Assembly (NCBI RefSeq): GCF_001278845.1
Contig: NZ_CP012590.1
Location: 3,658,001-3,722,000 of the forward strand
DNA: 64,000 bases
DNA from: Actinomyces sp. oral taxon 414
GTDB taxonomy: Bacteria > Actinomycetota > Actinomycetes > Actinomycetales > Actinomycetaceae
Direction of reading: 5' to 3'
The notes below the pieces were generated by a model that was given only the letters and a program-made list of their open reading frames with translations, ran no database searches and was not told the origin of the DNA. Positions within the stretch are counted from its first letter, which is position 1. Each line of letters starts with the position of its first letter. The translations under genes and the position numbers were made by a program. Positions 44,116 through 53,617 of this stretch are shown in pieces.

Positions 44116-46935
44116 GTGGACTCCAGCGCCCCCGACCCGATCGCACGGCTCCTCGCCTCGCCGCCGGACCTGCCCGTCGTGGCCGGACTGCCCCGGCTGC
44201 GCGCGCTGCTCGCCGGCGCCGACGCCGACGCCGGGGCGGGTGCCGACACGCCCGCCGCGGGGCCCGCATTCCCCGGCGCCTCGGCCGCGCCCGCCGCGGG
44301 GCCCGCATCCCCCGGCGCCTCCCCCGCGCCCGCCGCGGGATCCGCCCCGGCCGCGCCCGCCCCGGCCGTCGTCGTCACCGCACCGCCCGGCACCGGCAAG
44401 ACCACGCTGGTCCCGCCGCTCGTCGCCGACGTCGTCGCCCGCCTCCCGTCCGCCAGCGCCGGCGGACCCCGCCGCGTCATCGTCACCCAGCCGCGCCGCG
44501 TGGCCGCCCGGGCCGCCGCCCGCCGCCTCGCATCGCTCCTGGACGAGCCGGTGGGGCGCACCGTCGGCTACGCCGTGCGGGGCGAGCGCGTCGTCGGCCG
44601 CGCCACCCGCATTGAGATCGTCACCGCCGGCCTCCTCCTGCGCCGCCTCCAGGACGACCCCGAACTGAGCGGCGCGGCCGCCGTCGTCCTCGACGAGGTC
44701 CACGAGCGCTCCCTCGACTCCGACCTCCTGCTGGCCCTCCTCCTCGACGCCCGCGGCGCCCTGCGCGAGGACCTGCGGCTGGTGGCCATGTCCGCGACCG
44801 CCGACCTGACCCGCCTGCCCGCCCTCCTCGGCGCCCCCGGCTCCCCCGCCCCGGTCCTCGACGTCCCCGGCCCCCTGCACCCGATCGCCGAGTACTGGGC
44901 GCCGCCGCCGTCCGCCGTCGCGCGCCTGGGGCCGCACGGGGTGCCGCGCGAGTTCCTCGCCCACGTCGCCGCCACCGCCGAGCGGGCCCTGGACGAGCGG
45001 CCCGGGGACGCCCTCGTCTTCCTGCCCGGGGCGCGCGAGGTCGACGACGTCGTCGCCCGCCTGCGCCGCGCCCTGCCCGACTCCGTTGACGTCCTGCCGT
45101 TGCACGGGCGCCTGGGCGCCGCCGCCCAGGACGCCGCCCTGGCGCCCTCCGCCCCGGGCCGGCGCCGGGTGGTCGTGTCCACGAACGTCGCCGAGTCCTC
45201 CCTGACCGTGTCCGGGGTGCGGATCGTCGTCGACTCCACGCTGACCCGCCGGCCGCGCCTGGACGTGGCCCGCGCAATGAGCGGCCTAGTCACCGTGGGC
45301 GTGTCGCGCTCGGCCGGGATCCAGCGGGCGGGGCGCGCCGGGCGCGAGGGGCCCGGCGCCGTCCACCGCTGCTGCACGCCCGTGGACTGGGCGCGCTCGC
45401 CGCAGGCGCCGAGCCCGGAGATCGCCTCGGCGGATCTGACCCGCGCCGCCCTGGAGCTGGCCGTGTGGGGCGCGCCCGACGGCGCCGGCCTGACCTGGAT
45501 CGAGCCGCCGCCCGAGGCCGCGATGCGGGTCGCCCGCCAGACGCTGGCCGGGCTCGGGCTCGTGCAGGACGGTGCGGTCACGGCCCTGGGGCGGGCGGTG
45601 GCGGCCCTGCCCGCCGGGGTCCGCGAGGCCCGGGCGCTGCTGGTCGCCGCGCGGAAGATCGGGATCCGCCGGGCCGCCGAGGCCGCCGCCCTGCTGACCG
45701 CGGACCTGCGGGCGCCCGCGGCCGACCTGACCGCGCTGGCGCGCCGGGTGCGCGAGGGCGGGGCGGTCGGCCGGGCCTGGCGGGCGGAGGCCGAGCGGCT
45801 GGAGGCGGCCGCTTCCCGGGCAGATGCGGCGTCGGTGGCGTCACTGGCGGCGGTGGCGGCGGTGGCAAAGGCGCCGTCGGCGGCGTCGGCGTTGACCCCG
45901 GGCCCGGCCGGCGGCGGGGGCGAGGGGCGGGTCGCGGGACTGGCGCAGACCGTCGGAGTGGTGGGCGCCCTCGCCCGCCCGGAGTGGATCGCCCGGCGCC
46001 GCGGCCCCGCTCCCATGCCGGGCCGGTCGGCGAGTTACGCGACGGTCGGCGGCACGGGGGTGCGGCTGCCGCCCGACTCGCCGCTGGCGTCCAGCCCGTG
46101 GCTCGCCGTCACCGACGTCGATCTGACGCCGGGGCGGGGCGACGCCCTCATCCGGGCCGCCGCGCCGATCGACGAGGAGCTCGCGCTGGACGTCGCCGCC
46201 CCCTGGCTGGTGCAGGAGGAGCGCACCGGCTGGGTCGACGGGCGCCTGCGCTCCGAGCGGGTGCGGCGCCTGGGGGCGATCGAGCTGGCCGTCGCGCCCG
46301 CCGGCTCGCCGTCGCCCGCGGCGGTGGCCGAGGCCGTCGTCGTCGCCTGCCGGGAGCAGGGGCCGGGAATCCTGCCGTGGGAGGGCGGGGCCGCCGGGCT
46401 GCGGGCGCGCCTGGCGCTGCTGCACCGCGAGCTCGGCGAGCCGTGGCCGGCAATGGACGACGACTCGCTGCTGGCGCGCGCCGGGGACTGGCTCGTCCCG
46501 GCCGTGGAACGGCTGGCGGCCCGGTCGCGGCGCTTCGACCTGGGGACCCTGGACCTGACGACGGCACTGCGCTCGCTCCTGCCCTGGCCGCAGGCCGCGC
46601 GGCTCGACGAACTGGTGCCGGAGCGGATCGAGGTGCCCTCGGGCTCGCGCGTGCGGGTGGACTACGGCGAGCGGCCGGTTCTGGCGGTGCGGGTGCAGGA
46701 GTGCTTCGGCTGGGAGGAGACGCCGCGGGTGGTGGACGGGCGCGTGCCGGTGCTCCTGCACCTGCTGTCCCCGGCGCGCCGGCCGGTGGCGGTCACCGAC
46801 GATCTGCGCTCCTTCTGGGCCGGGCCCTACCAGCAGGTGCGCCGCGAGATGCGCGGACGCTACCCCAAGCACGCCTGGCCGGAGGACCCATGGCGCCCCG
46901 GGCGCCCCGGGGGATCGGGCCCGCGCGGTCACTGA
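44116..46935 (+). CDS. hrpB: ATP-dependent helicase HrpB
   Basis: A 939-residue DEAH-family helicase. Walker A is VTAPPGTGKTTLVPPL, motif Ia VIVTQPRRVAARAAARRLAS, DEAH-type box VVLDEVHERSLDSDL, motif III LVAMSATAD and motif VI QRAGRAGREGPG. The HA2 domain and the HrpB-specific C-terminal domain (WEETPRVVDGRVPVLLHLLS, FWAGPYQQVRREMRGRYPKH) are present. An Ala/Pro-rich insert of about 45 residues precedes Walker A. Its substrate in bacteria is uncertain, RNA being likely. GTG start. It is convergent with tRNA-Ser across a strong hairpin. Confidence 0.95.
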   Translation: MDSSAPDPIARLLASPPDLPVVAGLPRLRALLAGADADAGAGADTPAAGPAFPGASAAPAAGPASPGASPAPAAGSAPAAPAPAVVVTAPPGTGKTTLVPPLVADVVARLPSASAGGPRRVIVTQPRRVAARAAARRLASLLDEPVGRTVGYAVRGERVVGRATRIEIVTAGLLLRRLQDDPELSGAAAVVLDEVHERSLDSDLLLALLLDARGALREDLRLVAMSATADLTRLPALLGAPGSPAPVLDVPGPLHPIAEYWAPPPSAVARLGPHGVPREFLAHVAATAERALDERPGDALVFLPGAREVDDVVARLRRALPDSVDVLPLHGRLGAAAQDAALAPSAPGRRRVVVSTNVAESSLTVSGVRIVVDSTLTRRPRLDVARAMSGLVTVGVSRSAGIQRAGRAGREGPGAVHRCCTPVDWARSPQAPSPEIASADLTRAALELAVWGAPDGAGLTWIEPPPEAAMRVARQTLAGLGLVQDGAVTALGRAVAALPAGVREARALLVAARKIGIRRAAEAAALLTADLRAPAADLTALARRVREGGAVGRAWRAEAERLEAAASRADAASVASLAAVAAVAKAPSAASALTPGPAGGGGEGRVAGLAQTVGVVGALARPEWIARRRGPAPMPGRSASYATVGGTGVRLPPDSPLASSPWLAVTDVDLTPGRGDALIRAAAPIDEELALDVAAPWLVQEERTGWVDGRLRSERVRRLGAIELAVAPAGSPSPAAVAEAVVVACREQGPGILPWEGGAAGLRARLALLHRELGEPWPAMDDDSLLARAGDWLVPAVERLAARSRRFDLGTLDLTTALRSLLPWPQAARLDELVPERIEVPSGSRVRVDYGERPVLAVRVQECFGWEETPRVVDGRVPVLLHLLSPARRPVAVTDDLRSFWAGPYQQVRREMRGRYPKHAWPEDPWRPGRPGGSGPRGH

Positions 46936-47008
46936 GCGGCGGATGGCCAGGCCGCCGACGTCGTCACCCTCGGATCCGTTCGCGCCGACATTGAGCGGCG
47001 AATGACCG

Positions 47009-47047
47009 GGGCCCGGCGCCGCGACCTCACGCCGCGGCACCGGGCCC
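47009..47047. terminator. Bidirectional terminator hairpin between hrpB and tRNA-Ser
   Basis: A 15-bp stem with one G-T pair (47009-47023 with 47033-47047) around a 9-base loop. It lies 73 bp past the hrpB stop and 8 bp past the 3' end of the tRNA on the other strand, a position that suits both. There is no long T-run. Confidence 0.65.
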
Positions 47048-47055
47048 TTCGGTAG

Positions 47056-47144
47056 TGGCGGTAGCGCTGGGATTCGAACCCAGGGTGGCTATGAACCACA
47101 CAGACTTTCGAGATCTGCACCTTCGGCCGCTCGGACACGCTACC
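47056..47144 (-). tRNA. tRNA-Ser(CGA)
   Basis: The minus strand folds as a tRNA with acceptor arms GGTAGCG and CGCTACC, an encoded CCA at 47058-47056, a T-arm containing GGTTCGAATCC and a long variable arm typical of class II tRNAs. The anticodon stem pairs CAGAT with GTCTG around the loop CTCGAAA, giving anticodon CGA, which reads UCG serine codons. Confidence 0.95.
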
Positions 47145-47337
47145 TCAGGCGTCGAGGGTACACGGCGTCGCGCCCGCCGCCCAATCCCGGACGACTGCGA
47201 GGTCGCTCACGAAGGCCGATCCGGTGCCGTTGCGGACTCGGCCCCGAGTCCGGCCTCGGTCGGGGCTGCGGCCCGGGTCCGATCTCGCGGGTCGGCGCGC
47301 CGTCCGCGCCCACGGCCCGGCCGAGGGCGAGCGGGTC

Positions 47338-47958
47338 TCAACCGGCGGCGTCGGATTCCCCGTCCCCCAGGCCCTCCCCGATCTCCTCCTCGGTGAGACG
47401 GCGGATGACCCTGGCGGGCACCCCGCCGACGATCGTGAAGGAGGGCACGTCCCGGGTGACGACGGCGCCCGCGGCCACGACCGCGCCGTCGCCGATCCTC
47501 ACCCCGGCCAGCACCGTGACGTTCGCGCCGATCCAGACCCTCCGCCCGATGCGGATGGGGCCGGGGACGAGGCGGCCGCGCCGGGCCACCGACAGCTCGT
47601 GATCGAGGGTCGCCAGGACCACGTTGTGCCCGATGAGGCTGCCCGCGCCGATCCAGATGCCGCCCTGGTCCTGGAACCGGCAGCCGGAGTTGATGAAAAC
47701 GTTCTCGGCCAGGTGAATATTGCGTCCGAAGTCGCAGGTGAAGGGCGGGAAGATCCTGAAGCCCGACGGCGCGGGCTCGCCGGTGATCCGGCCGAAGAGC
47801 TCGGCGCGCTCCCGCGGCTCGAGGTACTCGCCGTTGAGCCTGGCGGTCAGACGGCGGGTGCGCTCGCCGGTCTCGATCATGAAGGCGTGGACCTCGGAAT
47901 CGTCGGGCAGCGCCTCGCCCCGGGCGGCGAGCTCGCGGAATTCCTCCAGGGTCGTCAT
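47338..47958 (-). CDS. Hexapeptide-repeat sugar O-acetyltransferase
   Basis: A 206-residue maltose-acetyltransferase-type protein. The cap is at about 1-65 and the beta-helix follows, with FGRNIHLAENVFINSGCRF, the catalytic-His region VVLATLDHELSVARR, WIGANVTVLAGVRIGDGAV and GVPARVIRRL. It lacks the Pro-rich leader seen in the protein at 6276-6986. Its ATG overlaps the tadA stop by 4 bp, so it is co-transcribed with tadA; that link looks positional rather than functional. Confidence 0.9.
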   Translation of the reverse strand: MTTLEEFRELAARGEALPDDSEVHAFMIETGERTRRLTARLNGEYLEPRERAELFGRITGEPAPSGFRIFPPFTCDFGRNIHLAENVFINSGCRFQDQGGIWIGAGSLIGHNVVLATLDHELSVARRGRLVPGPIRIGRRVWIGANVTVLAGVRIGDGAVVAAGAVVTRDVPSFTIVGGVPARVIRRLTEEEIGEGLGDGESDAAG

Positions 47959-48485
47959 GGCCCGACCCTACCAGCGCCCCGCCGCTCCCGGCCCGCCGCT
48001 CCGGCGCCCCCGGCCCCGCGCCTCCGCTCGAAGAACCCGGTCAGCAGCGCCCGCGACTCCTCGGCCCGCACCCCGGCCACCACTTCGACCCGGTGGCCCG
48101 CGCGCGCATCGCGCAGGACGTCGCGCACGCTCCCGCACGCCCCGGTCTTCGGCTCCCACGCCGCCAGTACCACCCGCGCCAGACGCGCCAGCTGGATCGC
48201 CCCGGCGCACATGGTGCAGGGCTCGAGGGTGACCACCAGCGCGCAGCCGTCCAGGTGCGAATCGCCCAGCGCCGCCCCGGCGGCCCGCAGTGCGAGGATC
48301 TCCGCATGCGCCGTCGGATCGCACTGCGACTCGCGGGCGTTGGCGGCCTCCGCGATCGCCCCGCCGTCGGGCCCCAGGACGACGGCGCCCACCGGCACCT
48401 CGCCGCGCTCGGCGGCCCGGCGCGCCAGCTCCAGGGCGCGCCCCATGGCCGCCCCGTAGCGATCCTCGGTCATGTTCACGGCCAC
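47955..48485 (-). CDS. tadA: tRNA-specific adenosine deaminase
   Basis: A 176-residue zinc deaminase that converts A34 to inosine in tRNA-Arg(ACG). The zinc site is CDPTAHAEILALR (His, catalytic Glu) and TLEPCTMCAGAI (two Cys). GAVVLGPDG and FFERRR flank it as usual. The extreme C-terminus is Gly/Arg-rich and not conserved. The start may be the ATG at 48473 (MTEDRYG) rather than 48485. It is followed with overlap by an acetyltransferase gene. Confidence 0.93.
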   Translation of the reverse strand: MAVNMTEDRYGAAMGRALELARRAAERGEVPVGAVVLGPDGGAIAEAANARESQCDPTAHAEILALRAAGAALGDSHLDGCALVVTLEPCTMCAGAIQLARLARVVLAAWEPKTGACGSVRDVLRDARAGHRVEVVAGVRAEESRALLTGFFERRRGAGGAGAAGRERRGAGRVGP

Positions 48486-48674
48486 AGCCTGTCAGTCAGA
48501 GCCCTCCCCGAAAATATGCGCCACCTCACACCGACCGCGGGGAAGGCCGGTGACCGCGGGCGCTCGGACGACCGCATTTCCGCTTGAATCCGCCACTTCC
48601 AGTTGCGCTTCCCCCCGTGATCCTGAGAGGCTCCCAGGAGCACCCCTGACGCATGATGAAGGAAGCAGGACATC

Positions 48675-50945
48675 GTGACGCACGAGCCCGAGCCCAAGAA
48701 TCCCTCGGAGGGCGCGGTCGGCACCGGTGGTGGCGACGACGCCGCCGTCGCCGCCAGCACTACCGTCGCCACCGCCGCCGCCGCCAACACCGTTGACGCG
48801 GCCGGAGCGGCCGGCCCCGCACGAGGCCCCGCCGCGCGGAGCGGGCACCCCATCAACTGGTGGGTGTTCGGCGCCTCCGCCGTCATTATCGCCGTGGTCG
48901 CCGCCGGGGCCTTCATATCGCCGTCGGCCGTGCAGGACGCCTTCGGCGCCGCCGTGACCTGGGCCGGCAAGTGGTTCGGCTCCTTCTACATCATCCTCAT
49001 TACGGCCTCGCTCGTCTTCGTCGTCCTGGTCGCCGTGACCAGGTACGGGCTCGTCAAGCTCGGCCCGGACAACTCCACCCCGGACTTCTCCACCTTCTCC
49101 TGGGCCGCCATGCTCTTCGCGGCCGGCATCGGCACCGGCATCATGTTCTTCGCCATCGCCGAGCCCGTCGCCCAGTACGTGCACCCGCCCGTCGGCGAGG
49201 GCGGGACCGTCGAGGCCGCCCGCCACGCCGTCGTGCTGGCCATCTTCCACTACGGGATCTCCGGCTGGGGCGTCTACGCCGTCATGGGCATGGCCATGGC
49301 CTACTTCGCCTACCGGCGCCGCGACGCGCTGGCGGTGCGCTCCACGCTGCGCCCGCTGCTGGGCCGCCGGGTGGACGGCTGGATCGGCGACGTCGTCGAC
49401 ACCGCGGCGCTCGTGGGCGGCGTGTTCGGCATCGCGGCCTCGCTGGGGGTCGGCGTCGTCCAGCTCAACGTGGCCCTCGACATCCTCTTCGGCATCCCCC
49501 AGGGCACCGGCGCGCAGATCGGTCTCATCGCGCTGAGCGTCATTATGGCGACCATCTCGGCGACCACCGGCGTGGACCGGGGCGTGCGCATGCTGTCCAA
49601 CATCAACGTGGTCCTGGCCATCGGGCTGGCCCTGTGGGTCCTGATCACCGGCAACACGGCCTTCCTAATGGACTCGCTCGTCGGCAGCGTGGGCGACTTC
49701 ATGGTCCAGTTCCCGCAGCTGACCCTGGAGACCTACGCCTACAACCGGCCCGAGGCCTGGCTCAACGACTGGACGCTGTTCTTCTGGGCGTGGTGGGTCA
49801 CCTGGGGAGCCTTCGTGGGCATGTTCCTGGCCCGCATCTCCCGCGGGCGCACCATCCGCGAGTTCATCCTCGGGGCCCTCATCCTGCCCTTCACCTACGT
49901 GGTCATGTGGGTGGCGATCTTCGGCAACAACGCCCTGGACCTCATCCGCTCGGGCAACGAGGAGTTCGCCGAGGCCACCATCGCCAAGCCCGAGCAGGGC
50001 CTGTACCTCATGCTCGACGCCGCCGGCGGCAAGCCCGTCATTGCGCTGGCCCTGTTCGTCGGCGTCCTCTTCTACGTCACGAGCGCCGACTCCGGGGCGC
50101 TGGTCATGTCGAGCCTGTCCAGCCGGATCAGAGGCGAGCGGGAGGACGCCGCCCCGTGGCTGCGGATCTTCTGGGCCACCCTAACCGGCGTGCTCACCGT
50201 GGCCATGCTCGTGGCCGGGGGCATCACCATCCTCCAACAGGCGACCCTGGTCATGGCGCTGCCCTTCAGCTTCATCCTCGTGATCATTATGGCCTGCCTG
50301 CTCAAGGCCCTGCGCCAGGAGGCGACCTTCAACCTGGCCCGCTCGCGGGCCTACCGCAACCGCCAGGTCGGCTTCACCGGCACCGCGGCGGGGCTGCGCC
50401 ACGTCTCCTGGCGCGACCGCCTGTCCCACACCTTCGACCACGTCAGCCCCGAGCAGGCCCGGCGGGCGCTGGACCGGCGCATCGTGCCGGCCCTGGAGGC
50501 GGTGGCCGCCGAGCTGGGCAAGGAGAACCTGGAGGCGCAGGTCCACGTCGAGGGCGCGGAGGCCGTCGACCCCGACGACGAGCGCAACTACCTGGGCCGC
50601 GTCACCCTCCTGGTGACCGACCCGCGCAGCGAGGCGCGCGAGGGCGAGGTCGAGCCCGAGGTCCTCGAACGGGCCGGCGGACGACGGGTCTTCCGCTACG
50701 TGGTGCGCATGGTCGAGGCCCCGGCGCCCTCCTACGGCAGCGGCATGAACGAGGCCGACGACGTCACGGTGCGCCTGGAGGTGCGCCTGCGCGGGGGCGG
50801 GGTGGGCTACGACATTATGGACTGGTCCGCCGACCAGGTCGCCCACGACGTCCTCGACCACTACGAGCGCTGGCTGGAGTACCTGGGCACGAGCGGCGCC
50901 GTCCTCGAAACCGGCGGAAACGACACGCGAAACCGGCGGAAGTGA
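48675..50945 (+). CDS. BCCT-family betaine/choline transporter
   Basis: A 756-residue secondary transporter of the betaine-choline-carnitine family. After an Ala/Thr-rich N-terminus of about 55 residues come 12 membrane segments starting at NWWVFGASAVIIAVVAAGAF. Signature segments are GIGTGIMFFAIAEPVAQY, ISGWGVYAVMG and FFWAWWVTWGAFVGMFLARI with its conserved Trp cluster. A cytoplasmic C-terminal domain of about 190 residues resembles that of BetT-type proteins and may sense osmotic state. It probably imports a compatible solute with a coupling ion. Start GTG 48675. Confidence 0.93.
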   Translation: MTHEPEPKNPSEGAVGTGGGDDAAVAASTTVATAAAANTVDAAGAAGPARGPAARSGHPINWWVFGASAVIIAVVAAGAFISPSAVQDAFGAAVTWAGKWFGSFYIILITASLVFVVLVAVTRYGLVKLGPDNSTPDFSTFSWAAMLFAAGIGTGIMFFAIAEPVAQYVHPPVGEGGTVEAARHAVVLAIFHYGISGWGVYAVMGMAMAYFAYRRRDALAVRSTLRPLLGRRVDGWIGDVVDTAALVGGVFGIAASLGVGVVQLNVALDILFGIPQGTGAQIGLIALSVIMATISATTGVDRGVRMLSNINVVLAIGLALWVLITGNTAFLMDSLVGSVGDFMVQFPQLTLETYAYNRPEAWLNDWTLFFWAWWVTWGAFVGMFLARISRGRTIREFILGALILPFTYVVMWVAIFGNNALDLIRSGNEEFAEATIAKPEQGLYLMLDAAGGKPVIALALFVGVLFYVTSADSGALVMSSLSSRIRGEREDAAPWLRIFWATLTGVLTVAMLVAGGITILQQATLVMALPFSFILVIIMACLLKALRQEATFNLARSRAYRNRQVGFTGTAAGLRHVSWRDRLSHTFDHVSPEQARRALDRRIVPALEAVAAELGKENLEAQVHVEGAEAVDPDDERNYLGRVTLLVTDPRSEAREGEVEPEVLERAGGRRVFRYVVRMVEAPAPSYGSGMNEADDVTVRLEVRLRGGGVGYDIMDWSADQVAHDVLDHYERWLEYLGTSGAVLETGGNDTRNRRK

Positions 50946-51299
50946 CACGCGAAACCGGCGGAGAACGCATATCCTGCGGATGACTCGGAGCAGTTCCGGA
51001 GGTAGCGGAGCTGCCCCGGCGGCCGCCGGTCCGCCGGTCCGCCGGTCCGCCGGGCGCTCCGCTGGCCGCCGGTCCGCCGCGACCGGCCCCGCCACGGCCG
51101 GTCGCGGCGCCCCTTCGGTCCCGACTCTGGTGCTCCGGGAGGATCGTTCGCGCCCACACGCCGAACACCCCAGCGCCATCCGCATGATTCCGCGGTTCCG
51201 CTGAGGCGGTCACCGGGTGCGGGGCGGAACGATCCTCCCGAAGCGCCATTTCCCACGGCCCGCCAGCCGTCGCGGGGCCTGCGGCCCGCGCACCGCGCC
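50946..51299. other. Intergenic region holding a MITE-like element
   Basis: About 350 bp without a gene between the BCCT and ABC permease genes (convergent). The only structure found is the element at 51128-51248. Confidence 0.5.
51128..51248. repeat. 121-bp MITE-like element, family 2, second copy
   Basis: 22-bp inverted ends with a few mismatches, each containing GGGAGGATCGTTC. Relative of 27623-27744 with the interior inverted. Confidence 0.75.
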
Positions 51300-52655
51300 T
51301 CAGTCCTGCGCCCGCAGGACCTGCCCGACGCTCTGCCCGCCGCGCGCACGGGAGGAGGCGACGACGGCCAGGCAGGTGGTGACCAGGGTCAGCCCCGTGA
51401 CCGCGCCGAGCTCGACCCACGGTCCGCGGGCGAGGGTCTCGACGATCCCCAGACCGGCGGCCCCGCCCATAATCGAGCTCGCCGCCGCAAAGGCGAGTAG
51501 GCCGAGGACGGCCGCGGTGAGCGCGTGGAGCACCCCCTCCAGGACCTGGGTGGCCGTGACGCCGCCCTCGCAGGCCCCGAGAGCGCGCAGCAGGGCGGCG
51601 TCACGGCGCCGGCGCCCGGCGCTCATGGCGATGACGGCGACCCCGCCGCTCCAGGCCACGACGAGGGCGAGTCCGAACATGGACAGGAACCCCGACATCT
51701 TCATGCCGGTGAAGCCGAGCGACCTGGCGCTGAAGAGGACGGCGACCAGCCCGATCGCCACGAGGAAGGGTAGAACCGTGGCCGAGGAGCGGCGCGACTC
51801 CAGGGCGGCGGTCCGCGCGGCCACCCGCCAGGCGGTGCCGGGAACGGGCGGGACCGCCACCGCCCTCTGCACCCAGGGGACGAGCCAGGGCGCGAGCAGG
51901 CACACGAGGCCGACGACGCTGAAGGCGCCGAGCATGGAGGCGTCGATGGCCTTCATGCTGCCCGCGCCCGCGGCGCGGACGGTCAGCCGGGCGGACACGG
52001 CGCCCGCGCCGAGCCCGCCCGCCGCGGCCAGACGCAGAAGAAGCCCGAGGATGCGGGCGACGCCCCAGCGCTCGCCCTCCTCCCCGCGCCCGCGCAGGAG
52101 CGCGACCTCGGAGGCGCGGGCGGCGCGCCGAGCGGCCCCCCACCCGCCGATCACGACCGACCCGGCCACGATGAGCGCGGACCACAGCAGGTCGACGGGC
52201 ACCCACCGCGGCGCGGTGCCGGCCAGGACGACGCGCTCCCTGATGAGCAGGGGGATCATGAGGCGGGCGACGACGGCGCCGGCCGCGGTGCCGGCCAGGG
52301 CGCCGATGGCGCCGATGGCGGCCAGCTGCCCCAGGATGACGGCGCGCAGCATCCCGGGCCGCATGCCCAGCGCCCTCCACAGGCCGTGGTCGCGTTCGCG
52401 CTCGGCGACGGCGAGCGCGCTGGTGGAGCTCAGCACGGCCGCGGCGGCGAGCACGACGGAGGCGATGATGAAGGAGGAGACGGCGGATGCCGCCTCGATC
52501 AGGCTCGCGTCGCCGACGGCGCGGGCGGAGGCGAGGGAGCCGCGCATGACCATGAGCTGGCCGGACACGCAGGCCCCGGTGACCACGGCGACGGCGACGG
52601 TCCACGTCCAGGTACCGGCGTGACGGCGCAGATCGGCCAGGAGCAAGCGCGTCAT
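51300..52655 (-). CDS. FtsX-like ABC transporter permease
   Basis: A 451-residue permease beginning MTRLLLADLRRHAGTW at 52655. The frame is open further upstream, but that part overlaps the ATPase gene. Two FtsX-type blocks are seen, with about eight to ten membrane segments, for example SSFIIASVVLAAAAVLSS and VAIGLVAVLFSA, and the cytoplasmic RERDHGLWRALGMRPGMLRAV motif that contacts the ATPase. It overlaps the ATPase stop by 4 bp. The pair resembles MacB-type or lipoprotein/peptide exporters of Gram-positives; substrate unknown. Confidence 0.88.
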   Translation of the reverse strand: MTRLLLADLRRHAGTWTWTVAVAVVTGACVSGQLMVMRGSLASARAVGDASLIEAASAVSSFIIASVVLAAAAVLSSTSALAVAERERDHGLWRALGMRPGMLRAVILGQLAAIGAIGALAGTAAGAVVARLMIPLLIRERVVLAGTAPRWVPVDLLWSALIVAGSVVIGGWGAARRAARASEVALLRGRGEEGERWGVARILGLLLRLAAAGGLGAGAVSARLTVRAAGAGSMKAIDASMLGAFSVVGLVCLLAPWLVPWVQRAVAVPPVPGTAWRVAARTAALESRRSSATVLPFLVAIGLVAVLFSARSLGFTGMKMSGFLSMFGLALVVAWSGGVAVIAMSAGRRRRDAALLRALGACEGGVTATQVLEGVLHALTAAVLGLLAFAAASSIMGGAAGLGIVETLARGPWVELGAVTGLTLVTTCLAVVASSRARGGQSVGQVLRAQD

Positions 52656-53479
52656 CGGAGGGCCTCCTGCCGCCGCTCCGCCCGGGCCCGGCCCCCGGCG
52701 CGGGCGGCCAGGACGGCCCGGGAGACCGCGTCGGGGTCGCCGCCGGGCAGGGCGGCGACGATCCTCCCGGCGTCCATGACCAGGACGTTTCGGGCGCGCG
52801 CGGCCGCTGCGGCGTCGTGCGTGACCATGAGGACCGTGGTCCCGGTCCGGGACAGCTGGGCGAGCCAGTCGAGGACGTCGGCGCCGGCGGCGACGTCGAG
52901 GGCGGCGGTGGGCTCGTCGGCGAAGACGACGTCGGGCCGGGAGGCGAGCACGCGGGCGATGGCGACCCGCTGGCGCTCGCCGCCGCTGAGCTGGTGGGGC
53001 AGCTGGCGGGCCTGCGCGCTCAGCCCCACGCGCTCCAGAGCGGCGTCGACGTCGCCCCGGCTCAGGGGCCTGCGCCGCAGACGGCCGGGCAGGGCGACGT
53101 TGTCCCGGGCGGACAGGGCGGTGACGAGGTTGTCCTCCTGGAAGACGAAGCCGATGTGGTCGGCCCGGAAGCCGGCGGCGTCGCGCGGGCGCAGGGCGGT
53201 GGTCTCGACGTCGAGGATCCGCACGGAGCCGCCGGTGGGGCGGTCGAGCCCGGCGACGCACTGGAGGAGGGTGGACTTGCCGCACCCGGAGGCGCCGACG
53301 AGCGCGGTGAAGGAGGCGCGCGGCAGGACGAGGTCGACACCGTCCAGGGCTCTGACCCCATCGCCGCGACGGCGGCCGGGGACGGGGTAGGTGCGGGTGA
53401 GTCCGGAGACGACGACGGCCGGGGCGCCCGCCGGAGCATCAGTCTGAGCATCCGCCGGGGCGTTCGCTGGAGCATTCAT
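52652..53479 (-). CDS. ABC transporter ATPase (MacB/LolD type)
   Basis: A 275-residue ATP-binding subunit with Walker A LVGASGCGKSTLL, Q-loop FVFQEDNLV, signature LSGGERQRVAIAR, Walker B DVVFADEPTAALD and the switch His in MVTHD. The first 20 residues are Ala/Pro-rich. It energises the permease at 51300-52655. A NarL-type histidine kinase gene starts 139 bp away on the other strand, a frequent arrangement for antimicrobial-peptide or envelope-stress exporters. Confidence 0.95.
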   Translation of the reverse strand: MNAPANAPADAQTDAPAGAPAVVVSGLTRTYPVPGRRRGDGVRALDGVDLVLPRASFTALVGASGCGKSTLLQCVAGLDRPTGGSVRILDVETTALRPRDAAGFRADHIGFVFQEDNLVTALSARDNVALPGRLRRRPLSRGDVDAALERVGLSAQARQLPHQLSGGERQRVAIARVLASRPDVVFADEPTAALDVAAGADVLDWLAQLSRTGTTVLMVTHDAAAAARARNVLVMDAGRIVAALPGGDPDAVSRAVLAARAGGRARAERRQEALR

Positions 53480-53617
53480 GGCTCAAGGGAACCTCCGGCG
53501 CCCGGCCCGGTCACTGGTGCCCGGACCCGTTCCGCATCCTCGCGGTGGAGCCCGGTCCACCCCGGGCGGGTGCCAGGACCAGTGACCGAAGGCCCCGGGT
53601 TCCGTAGCGTCGTTCCC